Below are positions 45,331 to 54,774 of a stretch of 64,000 nucleotides of DNA, piece by piece. The DNA comes from Flammeovirgaceae bacterium (GTDB taxonomy: Bacteria; Bacteroidota; Bacteroidia; Cytophagales; Cyclobacteriaceae). The notes under the pieces were generated by a model. It saw only the letters and a list, made by a program, of their open reading frames with translations. It did not search any database and was not told the DNA's origin. Where the stretch lies: assembly GCA_027487845.1 (NCBI GenBank), contig JAIYCV010000041.1, forward strand, positions 1-64,000, read 5' to 3'. How positions within the stretch are numbered: the first letter of the stretch is position 1; the number at the start of each line of letters is the position of its first letter. The position numbers were made by a program, and so were the translations under genes.

Positions 45331-46230
45331 TCAGTTACTCTTCTTGTGGAAATTGTTTATTCGTCTTAGCTCATCAGAAGTTTCCATCGCCCCTCGTTTC
45401 GAGACGTGATCTCCATCTGGCGTAAAACAACTATCAGGTAGTGAAAGGTTTTGAAGATCAATAACTCTCAACTTATACAAAGTTAACAATTCTTTGTATT
45501 TGCTTGAATAAATGGCAGGGATTTTACTTTTGTAGAAAGAATGAAGTGGCGTGTTTAATAGGATCAACGTGATTTTTTTTGAGTTGCAAAGATCAATTAT
45601 TTTTTTTAAATAGAATAAGTTGATTTCCGAAAAATTGTTAAGCGATCCATCGGTAAAATATTGTGTTTGTAGTCTTTGTGTCATGGAAGTTTGAGAGGCC
45701 TCAGTGTTGGAAAAATCATTTGAATATCCAAAATCGGAAAAAAATTTTTTATCGTCAAATAATATCTCGTAACCAATTAATGAAACATCCTTGACGAAAG
45801 AATTCAGCGCCCATGCATTCCACAGAGCCAGTTGAAATTTCTCTTCGATTGGAACTATATAGAAATACTTCGGTGAAACACTCAAAGAATATTGACCGCA
45901 TATGTAGTCGTCATAGTAGCTTGATAAACTGTGATAACTAAAACCAAGATATATCTTTTCGATTTGTCGATTTTTTTTAATAACATTTGCTAGTTTGAAA
46001 TAAGAAAAATAGAACGACTCAGAAGCTGTTGAAATGTTTTTGCTGTTCGTTAGCAAACTATCAATAATAGCGCATTGAATATGAGAATCCCCGATGTAGA
46101 TTTCTCTGATACTTTGGTTGAGTTTGAACGCGACTGATTCAGAAATATAAGAGACTAATACCAAGCCAACGACAAAAACTATTAATGGCACATAAGTGAA
46201 CTTAATTATCTGTTGAATGAACTTTTTCAT
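45331..46230 (-). CDS. Membrane-anchored SGNH-like protein (cluster 2)
   Basis: 299 residues. One N-terminal membrane segment (YVPLIVFVVGLVLVSYIS) and an SGNH-like periplasmic domain with IYIGDSHIQCAII, SFYFSYFKLAN, IYLGFSYHS and the C-terminal GDHVSKRGAMETS carrying Asp and His. Follows the MBOAT gene by 6 bp, so it is probably its acyl-transfer partner. Smaller and distinct from the two SGNH proteins of cluster 1. Confidence 0.78.
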   Translation of the reverse strand: MKKFIQQIIKFTYVPLIVFVVGLVLVSYISESVAFKLNQSIREIYIGDSHIQCAIIDSLLTNSKNISTASESFYFSYFKLANVIKKNRQIEKIYLGFSYHSLSSYYDDYICGQYSLSVSPKYFYIVPIEEKFQLALWNAWALNSFVKDVSLIGYEILFDDKKFFSDFGYSNDFSNTEASQTSMTQRLQTQYFTDGSLNNFSEINLFYLKKIIDLCNSKKITLILLNTPLHSFYKSKIPAIYSSKYKELLTLYKLRVIDLQNLSLPDSCFTPDGDHVSKRGAMETSDELRRINNFHKKSN

Positions 46231-46236
46231 GTGTAT

Positions 46237-47685
46237 TTAAAACTGAAAGTAGATGAAATTTTGCTCTTTACCAGAGAAACAAAAAATAAGTACGATAAGG
46301 GAGTAATAAAATGTCCAACGTAGTTTTTTATTCCAGTTTACACCCATTTTTTCTAACGCGTATTTTTCTTCTCTTCCAATCCACTCAATCCCTATAAAAA
46401 ATGCGATAATGAAGACTAATAAAAAGGCATCGCTACGGCCTGCAAAGTAAGGTATAGTAAAAAATGATCTGGAAAAAATTTCAGATATATAGTCAACCGC
46501 ATGTTTAACGTTATTAGCGCGAAAAAAAATCCAAGCAAAAACTGTTAAACAAAAAGTGATTGCAATTGAGAACGATTCTTTTATTCGAGGTAATTGTCTA
46601 CCCTTTGCCACAATTTCAAGATTATTTCGGTTTGTACCGAAGATCACTGATGGCATGACAAAAAGAGCGTTCAACAATCCCCAAACAATAAAAGTCCAGT
46701 TCGCTCCGTGCCAAAACCCGCTCACCAAGAATATTATCAGTGTATTCCTAATTTTCTGCCATGTATTGCCTCTGCTGCCTCCGAGCGGAATGTACAGATA
46801 ATCTCGAAACCAAGTGGAAAGAGATATATGCCAACGCCTCCAAAATTCCGCCATATCTCGCGAAAAATAAGGGAAGGCAAAATTTCTTAATAATTCAATT
46901 CCGAAGAGGCGAGCTGTTCCCAATGCAATGTCGGAGTAACCCGAAAAATCACCGTAAATTTGAAATGAAAAGAAAATTGCCCCTAATACTAGGGTACTTC
47001 CGGTATAGTTTTCCGAATTATTGAAAATTAAATTTGCGTACTCAGCACATTGATCCGCAATAACGATCTTCTTGAATAGTCCCCACAAAATTTGCCTTAA
47101 ACCGTCTACCGCTTGTGTGTAATTAAACAATCTTCTTTTTTTTACTTGAGGTAAGAGATGTGTTGCCCGCTCAATTGGACCGGCTACGAGCAAGGGAAAA
47201 AAGGCTACAAATAAAGAATAGTCAATAAAATTCTTCTCTGGCTTTATTCTGTCTTTGTAGATATCTATGATATACGAAAGACCATGAAAAGTGTAGAATG
47301 AGATTCCTACAGGCAGAATAACCTTGAGCGTCCACGGATTCAGGACTATTTTTAATCCACTTAATACATTTGTAAGTGAATCAATAAAAAAATTGTAGTA
47401 TTTAAAAACCCCTAGAAATCCTAAGTTAATCCCGATGCTTAACCAAAGCCAAATTTTTTTCGAGTGTTGATTATCAGTCTGAGATATTTGAATTCCAGAA
47501 AAATAATCTAGCAGTGTTGAGAATATGAGCAAAAATAGAAATCTCCAATCCCAATACAGATAAAAGAAATAGCTTGAAACAAGGAGTAATATATTTTGAA
47601 GTCGAGCATTTTTCTTTGGGCAAAGCCAATACAACAAAAAAACAACAGGTAAGAAAATGGCAAAATCGAGCGAATTAAAAAGCAT
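46237..47685 (-). CDS. MBOAT family O-acyltransferase (cluster 2)
   Basis: 482 residues, multi-pass. IYGDFSGYSDIALGTARLFG, DMAEFWRRWHISLSTWFRDYLYIPLGG and the catalytic His in VSGFWHGANWTFIVWG match the AlgI/DltB-type family and the cluster 1 enzyme at 11243-12748. It leads a two-gene unit with an SGNH protein; the unit is flanked by purC and a purC fragment. Confidence 0.92.
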   Translation of the reverse strand: MLFNSLDFAIFLPVVFLLYWLCPKKNARLQNILLLVSSYFFYLYWDWRFLFLLIFSTLLDYFSGIQISQTDNQHSKKIWLWLSIGINLGFLGVFKYYNFFIDSLTNVLSGLKIVLNPWTLKVILPVGISFYTFHGLSYIIDIYKDRIKPEKNFIDYSLFVAFFPLLVAGPIERATHLLPQVKKRRLFNYTQAVDGLRQILWGLFKKIVIADQCAEYANLIFNNSENYTGSTLVLGAIFFSFQIYGDFSGYSDIALGTARLFGIELLRNFAFPYFSRDMAEFWRRWHISLSTWFRDYLYIPLGGSRGNTWQKIRNTLIIFLVSGFWHGANWTFIVWGLLNALFVMPSVIFGTNRNNLEIVAKGRQLPRIKESFSIAITFCLTVFAWIFFRANNVKHAVDYISEIFSRSFFTIPYFAGRSDAFLLVFIIAFFIGIEWIGREEKYALEKMGVNWNKKLRWTFYYSLIVLIFCFSGKEQNFIYFQF

Positions 47686-47804
47686 TTTGTTAGCTGACTT
47701 TTTTTGAACTTTTACTCGACTTATTCATTCTTACAATTTTTTAATTCAGAGCATTTTTTCGCGTTCACTGTAATGTCAGCTTAAAAAAGATATTCGCAAG
47801 CCCG

Positions 47805-47935
47805 CACCAAAATAATATACATCTTGCACCTTTCCTCGATAAAAGCTGGTTTGTCCCGCGAATTTAAAATTGGTTTCTTTGATTTATTGCATTGCCATTA
47901 AATGGCTGCAAAATAAGGAAATCGCGATTGAAAGT
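47805..47935 (-). pseudogene. Dead duplicate of the purC 5' end
   Basis: Aligned without gaps to 45084-45214 at an offset of 2721 bp; I count 18 differences in 131 positions (about 86 percent identical). It covers 31 purC codons plus the upstream bases. Codon 5 has become TAA (47886-47884), and the rest of the gene is absent. With the real purC it brackets the MBOAT/SGNH unit. Confidence 0.9.
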
Positions 47936-48007
47936 GTAGGGATTTTGTGTTGGCTTTTGATAATAGTTGTCTCTTATCTACAGAAGCATGCGGGTTATAA
48001 TGCGGTC

Positions 48008-49261
48008 TTAATTTTTTTGCAACGCCTTCCATTCTGCAATGAGTGCCCATGTATGCGCTTCGCAGCACCATTGAATTTGAAAAAGAGGCAGGGGAGCAAA
48101 TACATCGAGTATTGGGTTCTGAAGTGGTCTTAACAAGCTTGCAACAAAAAAAGAGTAGTTCTGAACTTCCCGCGAAGAAATGAGTGATTTAAAGTCAATT
48201 TTTGAACAATACGATTCCTTCAAACGGAACAAACTCGTTTCTAAAAGAACTGTATCAATCATGCTTAGTGTGTTATTAGACAAAAGTTTATAAATATCTT
48301 CGGTTATTTTATCTCGACATTGAACTAGCGCTGGAATATCAAATCGCGTAATCAAACGAACTATATGATAAATAATCAAGGGTGCTTTGGGGTAATAGCA
48401 AGCAACCGTAAAAGGGTTGAGCAGGTATTGGTTACTAAGCACGCATTGCTTGATGTATTGAATAGAATCATGGGCATGATCGTCTAACTCGAGGTCAAAG
48501 TATAATAAGCAGTACAATAGATTTGATAACGCGCAAGCATCAAATTCTGGGCGCATGTGTTCACCAAAGTAAGTTGAATAGGCTCTTAGCGAACGATATT
48601 CTGGAAAAGTATTTTTGATCGTTTTTTTGTATCCATTATAGTGTAACCTTAGCTTTTTCTGCAACCAGAAAGCATCTTCTGCCGAGCATCCGTTTGTTAA
48701 ATACACCAAGGCGGTGCAGTCAATATCATCGGCTAATTTTAATTTATTTAGTGGGTGTAAGATTTTACCATGAGGAAAATGATGATTCGGTTTTGTTTGA
48801 AAAAAATTGTAAGTTATTATTCCGTCTTTCGATTGGAAGGCTTGGTAATTTTACTTTTTCGCAAATCTGGTCTATTAATGTTATAGCTGAAGTTGAAAAT
48901 TGCTTTTGTTGAATATCTTGAAGCGTGAAAAGTGTAATTGCCGTGCAGAATACATTTGTATCAGGCCGCTGATACCCCCAATTAAACCCAAATTATGCAT
49001 TAGGGAATTTCAACCACCCTGTAAATTTTTGAAAATGAGCGCCTTGCAGCAAGTTTTATTCCAAACCTTTCTAATGCTATGCATTAGAACTTAAGTCATT
49101 GATTGATTCTCTTGAAGAAAAAAGTTATCAACATAGTCTAATGTATAATTTGGGTTAAAATTTCTACGGTAAGACTCAAATATTCCGGAAGGGAAATAGT
49201 TGCGGTTCGCAGTTTTTTGTAAGAGAACGATTTTTTCAATGATGTCGTCTATTGAATTCAT
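48008..49261 (-). pseudogene. Broken gene of unknown family
   Basis: Pieces in different frames form one decayed gene. The N-terminal piece (49261-49091) is MNSIDDIIEKIVLLQKT..NYFPSGIFESYRRNF. Then come FGFNWGYQRPDTNVFCTAIT.. and, after a frameshift near 48840-48860, FQSKDGIITYNFF..FPHGKILHPLN.. which runs into the 233-residue ORF 48008-48709. A TAA sits at 48995-48993, and an extra 84 bp bounded by 10-bp direct repeats lies inside. The DD-x-D-type LKLADDIDCTALVYLT and helical look recall helical-barrel cyclase-like proteins, but I cannot name it. Confidence 0.7.
48994..49087. repeat. 84-bp segment between 10-bp direct repeats
   Basis: TATGCATTAG occurs at 48994-49003 and 49078-49087. The inner ends are also inverted (CTAATGC / GCATTAG). 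It looks like a very small insertion with a target-site copy, inside the broken gene. Confidence 0.5.
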
Positions 49262-49308
49262 CGTTTATTAAGTGTTGTTGACTACTACATTAAACCGCTA
49301 AGCACAAT

Positions 49309-49452
49309 ATGACTCCATTGGATTCTAATCCATCTCTCCAAGTGCTATTCTATGCAAAAAAGAATTTTCTGAAACTCACAAAAAACTATCCATTTAAAGG
49401 TGGTGGGAATATCATCTTGGGAAAAACGATGAGCGACTTAGTGTTAACCTAA
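49309..49452 (+). CDS. Possible 47-residue small protein
   Basis: An ATG ORF below the track cut-off: MTPLDSNPSLQVLFYAKKNF.. ending MSDLVLT. It is divergent from the broken gene. No motif, no promoter match; could be chance. The remaining gap to 49533 is A/T rich with nothing else seen. Confidence 0.2.
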   Translation: MTPLDSNPSLQVLFYAKKNFLKLTKNYPFKGGGNIILGKTMSDLVLT

Positions 49453-49533
49453 ATAAACCAAAGAAAAAGACTAATTGCGTCAGATAGAAAATCATATAAA
49501 AAGCTAAATCAAACTTTAAATTTAAGATTAGAC

Positions 49534-50847
49534 CTATTTCTCCTTCACCAAAATTCCCGCGTTGAAGACGTAGGTTTTAATCAGCTTACCAGTCTCGTCA
49601 AATTCTATCCATTCTTTGTGGCGCTTATTGGCAACATATTGGCCTTGCTCTTTTACCTGGCCATTTTCATGGAAACTTTTATACAAACCGTGTTGCCTGC
49701 TGCCGTAATATAAACTTTCAGACAGTACTTTTCCGCTTTCATAGTAGTTGGTTACCATGCCCGTTACCAACCCATGAAGTCGTGTCTCTTCTACCTGTCG
49801 TTGACCAGAAGGGTAATAAATAGTGCGGATTCCATTTAGCTCTCCCTTGTCATAAATTTCTTTCAATGTTAAATTCTTTCCGTCAGCAGCATAAAATTTC
49901 CACGTTCCTTGCGGCTTCGATTTTCTAAACATTTTCTCGGAAATAGGTTTCCCATCTTCGGCAAACTCTTCGGCAGTCAGATCTAATCCGCTAGCCGATA
50001 CTTGTTCCTTTAATCTCACTTTTCCATTCGGATAATACGTAAAGTTAGTTCCCACTTTGCCTCCACCTCTGTATTGGAATTTATGACTCGTAGAGCCATT
50101 GGCAAAATAGCCGATGTTATCGCCATGTAATTTGCTGTTCATGAAATGCCCATCCAGTCTTAGCTTACCTTGCTCGTCATAGCGTTTAAAGTTGCCTAAC
50201 TTTTCACCCACGGCTAATGTGAACGAGGTTTCGAGCTTGCCTGTTGGATAATACGTGCGGTGAAACTCCGTCATCACCCCATCCCTAAAGTTGGTCTCCG
50301 TTTCTAAGTTGCCATTCTCGTAATACGTCTTGGTTACACCGTTTGGCTTTTTGTTTTTATACGCAATTTCTTTCCTGATTTTGCCTGATGTGTAGTATTC
50401 TCTTACTAATCCATCTGGCTTGCCTGCAACAAACTTTGATTCTAACTTTAGCAGACCAGTAGAAAAATACGTTTTCACACTGTCTGTGAGTAAATTGTTT
50501 TGGTAAAAGCCTTTTTGGATGGGCTTACCTTTTTCATCAAAGACTTCTACTAAACCATGGCGCATGCCATCATGATAGTTTATCTTTCGAACCAACACAC
50601 CTTTTTCGTTGTATTCATAAAATAAGCCTGAGCGCTCGCCATTCGCAAAGACACCTTCCATGGCAATCTTTCCGTTGGGGAAATACCGTTTATATTTGCC
50701 ATCAATCTTTTCAGGGTCATCGGCCTTTACATAATACTCTTCATGTATTTTGCGCTGCCCAGCATCAAAATACTTAATTACCTGATTTTGAGCTAAGGTG
50801 AAAACCGAGGTCGATAAAAAGGCGAAAATGAAAAGTGATGATCTCAT
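49534..50847 (-). CDS. Exported YwqK/MORN-like repeat protein
   Basis: 437 residues. Signal peptide SLFIFAFLSTSVFTLAQ, then about fifteen repeats of the type YYENGNLETETNFRDG / YYPNGKVRLKEQ. This YwqK-like repeat is often annotated as antitoxin-like, but in Bacteroidota exported copies are common and their role is unknown. No toxin gene is adjacent. Confidence 0.85.
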   Translation of the reverse strand: MRSSLFIFAFLSTSVFTLAQNQVIKYFDAGQRKIHEEYYVKADDPEKIDGKYKRYFPNGKIAMEGVFANGERSGLFYEYNEKGVLVRKINYHDGMRHGLVEVFDEKGKPIQKGFYQNNLLTDSVKTYFSTGLLKLESKFVAGKPDGLVREYYTSGKIRKEIAYKNKKPNGVTKTYYENGNLETETNFRDGVMTEFHRTYYPTGKLETSFTLAVGEKLGNFKRYDEQGKLRLDGHFMNSKLHGDNIGYFANGSTSHKFQYRGGGKVGTNFTYYPNGKVRLKEQVSASGLDLTAEEFAEDGKPISEKMFRKSKPQGTWKFYAADGKNLTLKEIYDKGELNGIRTIYYPSGQRQVEETRLHGLVTGMVTNYYESGKVLSESLYYGSRQHGLYKSFHENGQVKEQGQYVANKRHKEWIEFDETGKLIKTYVFNAGILVKEK

Positions 50848-50905
50848 AATGCTTCGAATCTAGTATGTTGGATAAACGAATAACAGGTACAAATATTTCG
50901 TTCGT

Positions 50906-52084
50906 TTATAATCTTTCAATAACAATGGCCGAGGCCCCGCCACCACCATTGCAAATCCCTGCAACACCTATCGAAGAGTTATTCTGTCTGAGAACATTAG
51001 CCAGCGTAATAGTGATACGTGCACCAGAGGCTCCCAGTGGATGTCCTAGTGAAACTGCTCCTCCATTGACGTTTACTCTGTCAGCATCAATTTTTAGCAA
51101 TTGATTGTTTGCCAACGCAACAGCGGAAAACGCTTCGTTAATTTCATAATAACCCACATCTACTTTTTCAACGCCTGCCATTTTCATTGCTTTTGGAATC
51201 GCTAACGAAGGAGTCGTAGTAAACCACATTGGATCTTGAGCAGCATCTGCAAAGCCTCTGATCTTCGCGATAGGAGTGATGCCCAATTCTTTCGCCTTTT
51301 CTTTGCTCATTAAAATAACACATGCTGCTCCGTCATTTATGGTTGATGCATTGGCTGCGGTGACGGTTCCTTCTTTGGTGAACACTGGTTTTAAACCTGG
51401 TATCTTATCAAAGTTCACATTTTTGTATTCTTCGTCCTCTGCAAATAAAGTCACATCGCCCTTCTTACCGGTAATCTCAACGGGAACAATCTCATCTTTG
51501 AATTTTCCTGCAGCCCATGCGGCAGCAGATCGTTTATAAGAGTTGATTGCATACGCATCTTGCTCTTGACGAGTGATCTTCATCTCTTTGGCCGTATTGT
51601 CCGCACAAACACCCATCGCGCAACGATTGTACACATCGGTAAGCCCGTCATAGGTAAGCCCATCTAATACCTCTCCATTTCCATACTTAAATCCATACCG
51701 AGCCTTCATCAAGTAGTAAGGAATATTGGACATGCTTTCCATACCCCCGGTGACCACCACATCATTCTGACCTAGCATGATTGACTGAGCTCCCAGCATA
51801 ATGGCTTTCATACCTGAAGCACATACCTTATTCACAAGTGTGCATGGAATATCGTATCCAAGACCCGCTGCCACTGCTACTTGGGTGGCCGGTGCTTGCT
51901 GAAGCCCTGAAGAGATTACGTTGCCAAAAGAAACTTCTTGCACCTGTTTCGGATCAAGATTTATTTTTTGCATCGCTCCTTTGACGGCAATGGCCCCTAA
52001 CTGAACAGCTGTTAATGATGACAGACTACCTCCGAAACTTCCAATGGGTGTGCGAACGGCAGCTACGATGTATACTTCTTTCAT
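50906..52084 (-). CDS. Acetyl-CoA C-acyltransferase (thiolase)
   Basis: 392 residues. First Cys in NKVCASGMKAIMLGAQ, His in GGAVSLGHPLGASGAR and second Cys in GICNGGGGASA complete the active site. It cleaves 3-ketoacyl-CoA, or condenses acetyl-CoA. Set with the next three genes it likely does the last beta-oxidation step. Confidence 0.95.
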   Translation of the reverse strand: MKEVYIVAAVRTPIGSFGGSLSSLTAVQLGAIAVKGAMQKINLDPKQVQEVSFGNVISSGLQQAPATQVAVAAGLGYDIPCTLVNKVCASGMKAIMLGAQSIMLGQNDVVVTGGMESMSNIPYYLMKARYGFKYGNGEVLDGLTYDGLTDVYNRCAMGVCADNTAKEMKITRQEQDAYAINSYKRSAAAWAAGKFKDEIVPVEITGKKGDVTLFAEDEEYKNVNFDKIPGLKPVFTKEGTVTAANASTINDGAACVILMSKEKAKELGITPIAKIRGFADAAQDPMWFTTTPSLAIPKAMKMAGVEKVDVGYYEINEAFSAVALANNQLLKIDADRVNVNGGAVSLGHPLGASGARITITLANVLRQNNSSIGVAGICNGGGGASAIVIERL

Positions 52085-52135
52085 TTTCTTGTTTCGTTAA
52101 TTGGGGATTCTTTTCAATGTGCAAATATCCTAATT

Positions 52136-53938
52136 TTAAGCGAGTACCTCTTTCTTTTTTACGTTGGTCAAATAGGCTGGATCCATTAAAGTTTTTGAAC
52201 AAGCCGCTGCATGTGGAAGTTCATAGCGGAAGAAAAACTTCATGGTGTGTACCTTGCCTTCATAGAACTCGGCAGTTTGGTTTGCAAAGCTTCCTGTTTG
52301 GATGGCAATATGCGCGACAGTAGCTTGCTTGAGCCATTGCCAAGCGAGTACCACGTAGCTTAGTTGTTCCATAAACACAGTGGCATCGGCCAGATAGCGG
52401 TTGATGTCTCCCTGCTGTGCGAATTGGCTAAGATGTTTTAGCACCTCGCTTACTCGATTTAACTCAATCGTCAATTCAGTAGCATAGGATTTCAAAGAGT
52501 CATAAGTAGCTGCCTGCTTGATTACACTCTCTATGGAGTCCATAAGAACTTTTAATGCCTTGCCCTTTTCCATCACCACCTTTCGCCCCAATAAATCGAT
52601 CGATTGAATGCCCGTGGTGCCTTCATACAGTGAGGTGATTTTAATATCGCGATAAAGTTGTTGCACTGGAAAATCCATGGTAAAGCCATAGCCGCCCAAT
52701 GTTTGGATCGCTAATGCCACCGCGCGGCTCCCTTGTTCTGAGGAATATGTTTTTACAATTGGTGTCAGTAATTCCAATAGCAAAAAGCTATTCTGTTTTT
52801 CTTCTCCATCCGCTGCATGTGCAATATCAGAAAGGCGATTGCATTCCATGACCAACGAAAGCGCCCCTTCGGTAATTGCTTTTTGTGTAAACAACATTCG
52901 TTGTACATCCGGATGGTTAACGATCAGGGTAGGTGGCTTTAACGGATCTTTTTCATTGGCTAATCTTCCTTGTGGCCTTTCATTGGCATATTGCAACGAA
53001 GCCTGGTAAGCAGCCATAGCTGTTGATGCTGCACCCAGGCCAACGCTGATGCGGGCCTCGTTCATCATTTGAAACATATAGCCCAAGCCTTTGTGTGGCT
53101 CGCCAACCAACCAGCCATGGCATTGATCTTTGTCGCCAAAAACCAAGTGAGTAGTACAATAACCTCGCTGCCCCATCTTTTGGAAATCGCCAGCACAGAA
53201 TACATCGTTGGGAGTAAGTGATCCATTTTCCTCTGGCCAATATTTTGGAATAATGAATAGCGAAATTCCTTTTACTCCGGGTGGAGCACCCTCAATTCTT
53301 GCCAATGTTAAGTGAACAAAGTTATCGCAGGCTTCATGCTGGCCTCCGGAGATAAATATCTTTTGTCCTTTGATTTTGTAAAAACCATCACCTGTTGGCT
53401 TTGCGCTCGTAGTGATATCAGTCAGCGAACTTCCTGCCTGGGGTTCGGTCAATGCCATCGTGCCCTGCCAATCGCCAGCAAATATTTTTGGAACAAACTT
53501 CTTTACTTGTTCACTCGTTCCGAAGCTGGTAATAAGCGCGGCTGCACCAGCCGATAAACTGAAATAGCCCTGACTACTGTTGTTGGCCGACATAAAGATG
53601 TGCTGAGCTGCATTGAAGATCATCATAGGCAATTGCATGCCACCAAATTCAAATTTGGAACCACCGCCAATCCAGCCATTCTCTGCTGCTTGCCTGATGA
53701 TCGTTTTTAATTGTGGATGAGTTTTCACTCCACCATTACCATCATATTGAGCGGGCTCTGCATCCATCGCTTTGAAATAGGGAGCCATATCGCGATCCGC
53801 CAGCAACTTTGCGGATTCAATCATCATCCACGCTTCTTCCCAGTTTAAATGAGAAAAGTGAGGAAGCGCAAATACATCTTTCACATGGTGTACTTCTTGA
53901 AGAAGAAACTTGGTATGTTCTATGCTCGTGTATCGCAT
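52136..53938 (-). CDS. Acyl-CoA dehydrogenase, long FadE-like type
   Basis: 600 residues from ATG 53938 (MRYTSIEHTKFLLQ). The track's longer start adds 26 residues that are only a translation of the heptad repeat. FAD-binding and base regions are GTMALTEPQAGSSLTDITT, KIFISGGQH, NEARISVGLGAASTAMAAYQ and the LYEGTTGIQSIDLLGRK catalytic-Glu region. A C-terminal helical extension is usual in this subgroup. Oxidises acyl-CoA to enoyl-CoA. Confidence 0.93.
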   Translation of the reverse strand: MRYTSIEHTKFLLQEVHHVKDVFALPHFSHLNWEEAWMMIESAKLLADRDMAPYFKAMDAEPAQYDGNGGVKTHPQLKTIIRQAAENGWIGGGSKFEFGGMQLPMMIFNAAQHIFMSANNSSQGYFSLSAGAAALITSFGTSEQVKKFVPKIFAGDWQGTMALTEPQAGSSLTDITTSAKPTGDGFYKIKGQKIFISGGQHEACDNFVHLTLARIEGAPPGVKGISLFIIPKYWPEENGSLTPNDVFCAGDFQKMGQRGYCTTHLVFGDKDQCHGWLVGEPHKGLGYMFQMMNEARISVGLGAASTAMAAYQASLQYANERPQGRLANEKDPLKPPTLIVNHPDVQRMLFTQKAITEGALSLVMECNRLSDIAHAADGEEKQNSFLLLELLTPIVKTYSSEQGSRAVALAIQTLGGYGFTMDFPVQQLYRDIKITSLYEGTTGIQSIDLLGRKVVMEKGKALKVLMDSIESVIKQAATYDSLKSYATELTIELNRVSEVLKHLSQFAQQGDINRYLADATVFMEQLSYVVLAWQWLKQATVAHIAIQTGSFANQTAEFYEGKVHTMKFFFRYELPHAAACSKTLMDPAYLTNVKKKEVLA

Positions 53939-53940
53939 AC

Positions 53941-53996
53941 TTTTGAATGTTGAATTTGAAACTTCGAATCTTGAATTTTGAATTTTGAATCTTGAA
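53941..53996. repeat. Heptanucleotide repeat, acyl-CoA dehydrogenase / SDR gap
   Basis: TTTTGAA-TGTTGAA-TTTGAAA-CTTCGAA-TCTTGAA-TTTTGAA-TTTTGAA-TCTTGAA: eight perfect-length units filling the gap; the next unit holds the SDR stop codon. Confidence 0.92.
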
Positions 53997-54734
53997 TTAT
54001 CTTGCGGCTCCACCATCTATTGTCAGGCAAATGCCGCTGACAAATGATGCCTCATCGGAAGCCAGGTAAAGATATCCATTTGCAATATCTTCTGGAAGAC
54101 CCCATTTGCCCACCGGAATATGCGCAAGGCTTTGCTTCCGAACGTCTTCAGGCATCGCATCAGTCATCGCAGTTTGAATAAAACCAGGGGCAATGCAGTT
54201 GGCCGTGATTCCGAAACGCCCCAATTCTAGTGCCCATACTTTTGTCATCCCAATAATGGCAGACTTTGTTGCCACGTAGTTGGTTTGACCATAGTTGCCT
54301 CGGATAGCTACATTAGAGGAGGCGGATACAATACGCCCGTAATTTTGTTCTTTCATGATCGGCACCACTGCCTGCGTACAATTAAACACGCCCGTTAAAT
54401 TAACGGAGATTACATCGTCCCATTCTTGCTTGGACATTTTTAGCAATGTTCGATCTTTGGTGATGCCAGCGTTGTTTATCAGAATATCAATTCGACCAAA
54501 ATGGTTGTGTACTTCACTCACACCCTGAAGCACCTGTTCCTGGTCCGCTACTGAAATCTTTGAGAAGATTGCTTCGTGACCTTGCTTGTTTAGATCCTCA
54601 ACAACCGTTTTGCCTTTTTCCGAAAGATCCCACAGGATAATTTTGGCTCCTTCTCTCGCAAAGCGCTGTGCGGTGGCTAAACCAATACCGTTCGCGCCTC
54701 CGGTGATTAATGCAACTTTATTTTTTAGTCTCAT
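53997..54734 (-). CDS. SDR-family 3-hydroxyacyl dehydrogenase / FabG-like reductase
   Basis: 245 residues. Cofactor motif TGGANGIG, NNAG, catalytic Ser and Tyr-Lys in SASSNVAIRGNYGQTNYVATK, and C-terminal SFVSGICLTIDGG. FabG-like, but its place beside a MaoC domain, acyl-CoA dehydrogenase and thiolase suggests it oxidises (R)-3-hydroxyacyl-CoA. Confidence 0.9.
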   Translation of the reverse strand: MRLKNKVALITGGANGIGLATAQRFAREGAKIILWDLSEKGKTVVEDLNKQGHEAIFSKISVADQEQVLQGVSEVHNHFGRIDILINNAGITKDRTLLKMSKQEWDDVISVNLTGVFNCTQAVVPIMKEQNYGRIVSASSNVAIRGNYGQTNYVATKSAIIGMTKVWALELGRFGITANCIAPGFIQTAMTDAMPEDVRKQSLAHIPVGKWGLPEDIANGYLYLASDEASFVSGICLTIDGGAAR

Positions 54735-54739
54735 CGATG

Positions 54740-54774
54740 AAATTTTAAATGTTGAATGTTAAATTTTGAATTAA
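54740..54774. repeat. Heptanucleotide repeat, SDR / oxidoreductase gap
   Basis: AATTTTA-AATGTTG-AATGTTA-AATTTTG-AATTAAT: five 7-bp units. Confidence 0.8.

Noticed and set aside
47870-48133. 87-residue + strand ORF
   Set aside because: Lies across the purC fragment and the end of the broken gene in the wrong strand; no support.
53939-54016. 26-residue N-terminal extension of the acyl-CoA dehydrogenase
   Set aside because: Encoded by the heptad repeat; the ATG at 53938 gives the normal start.
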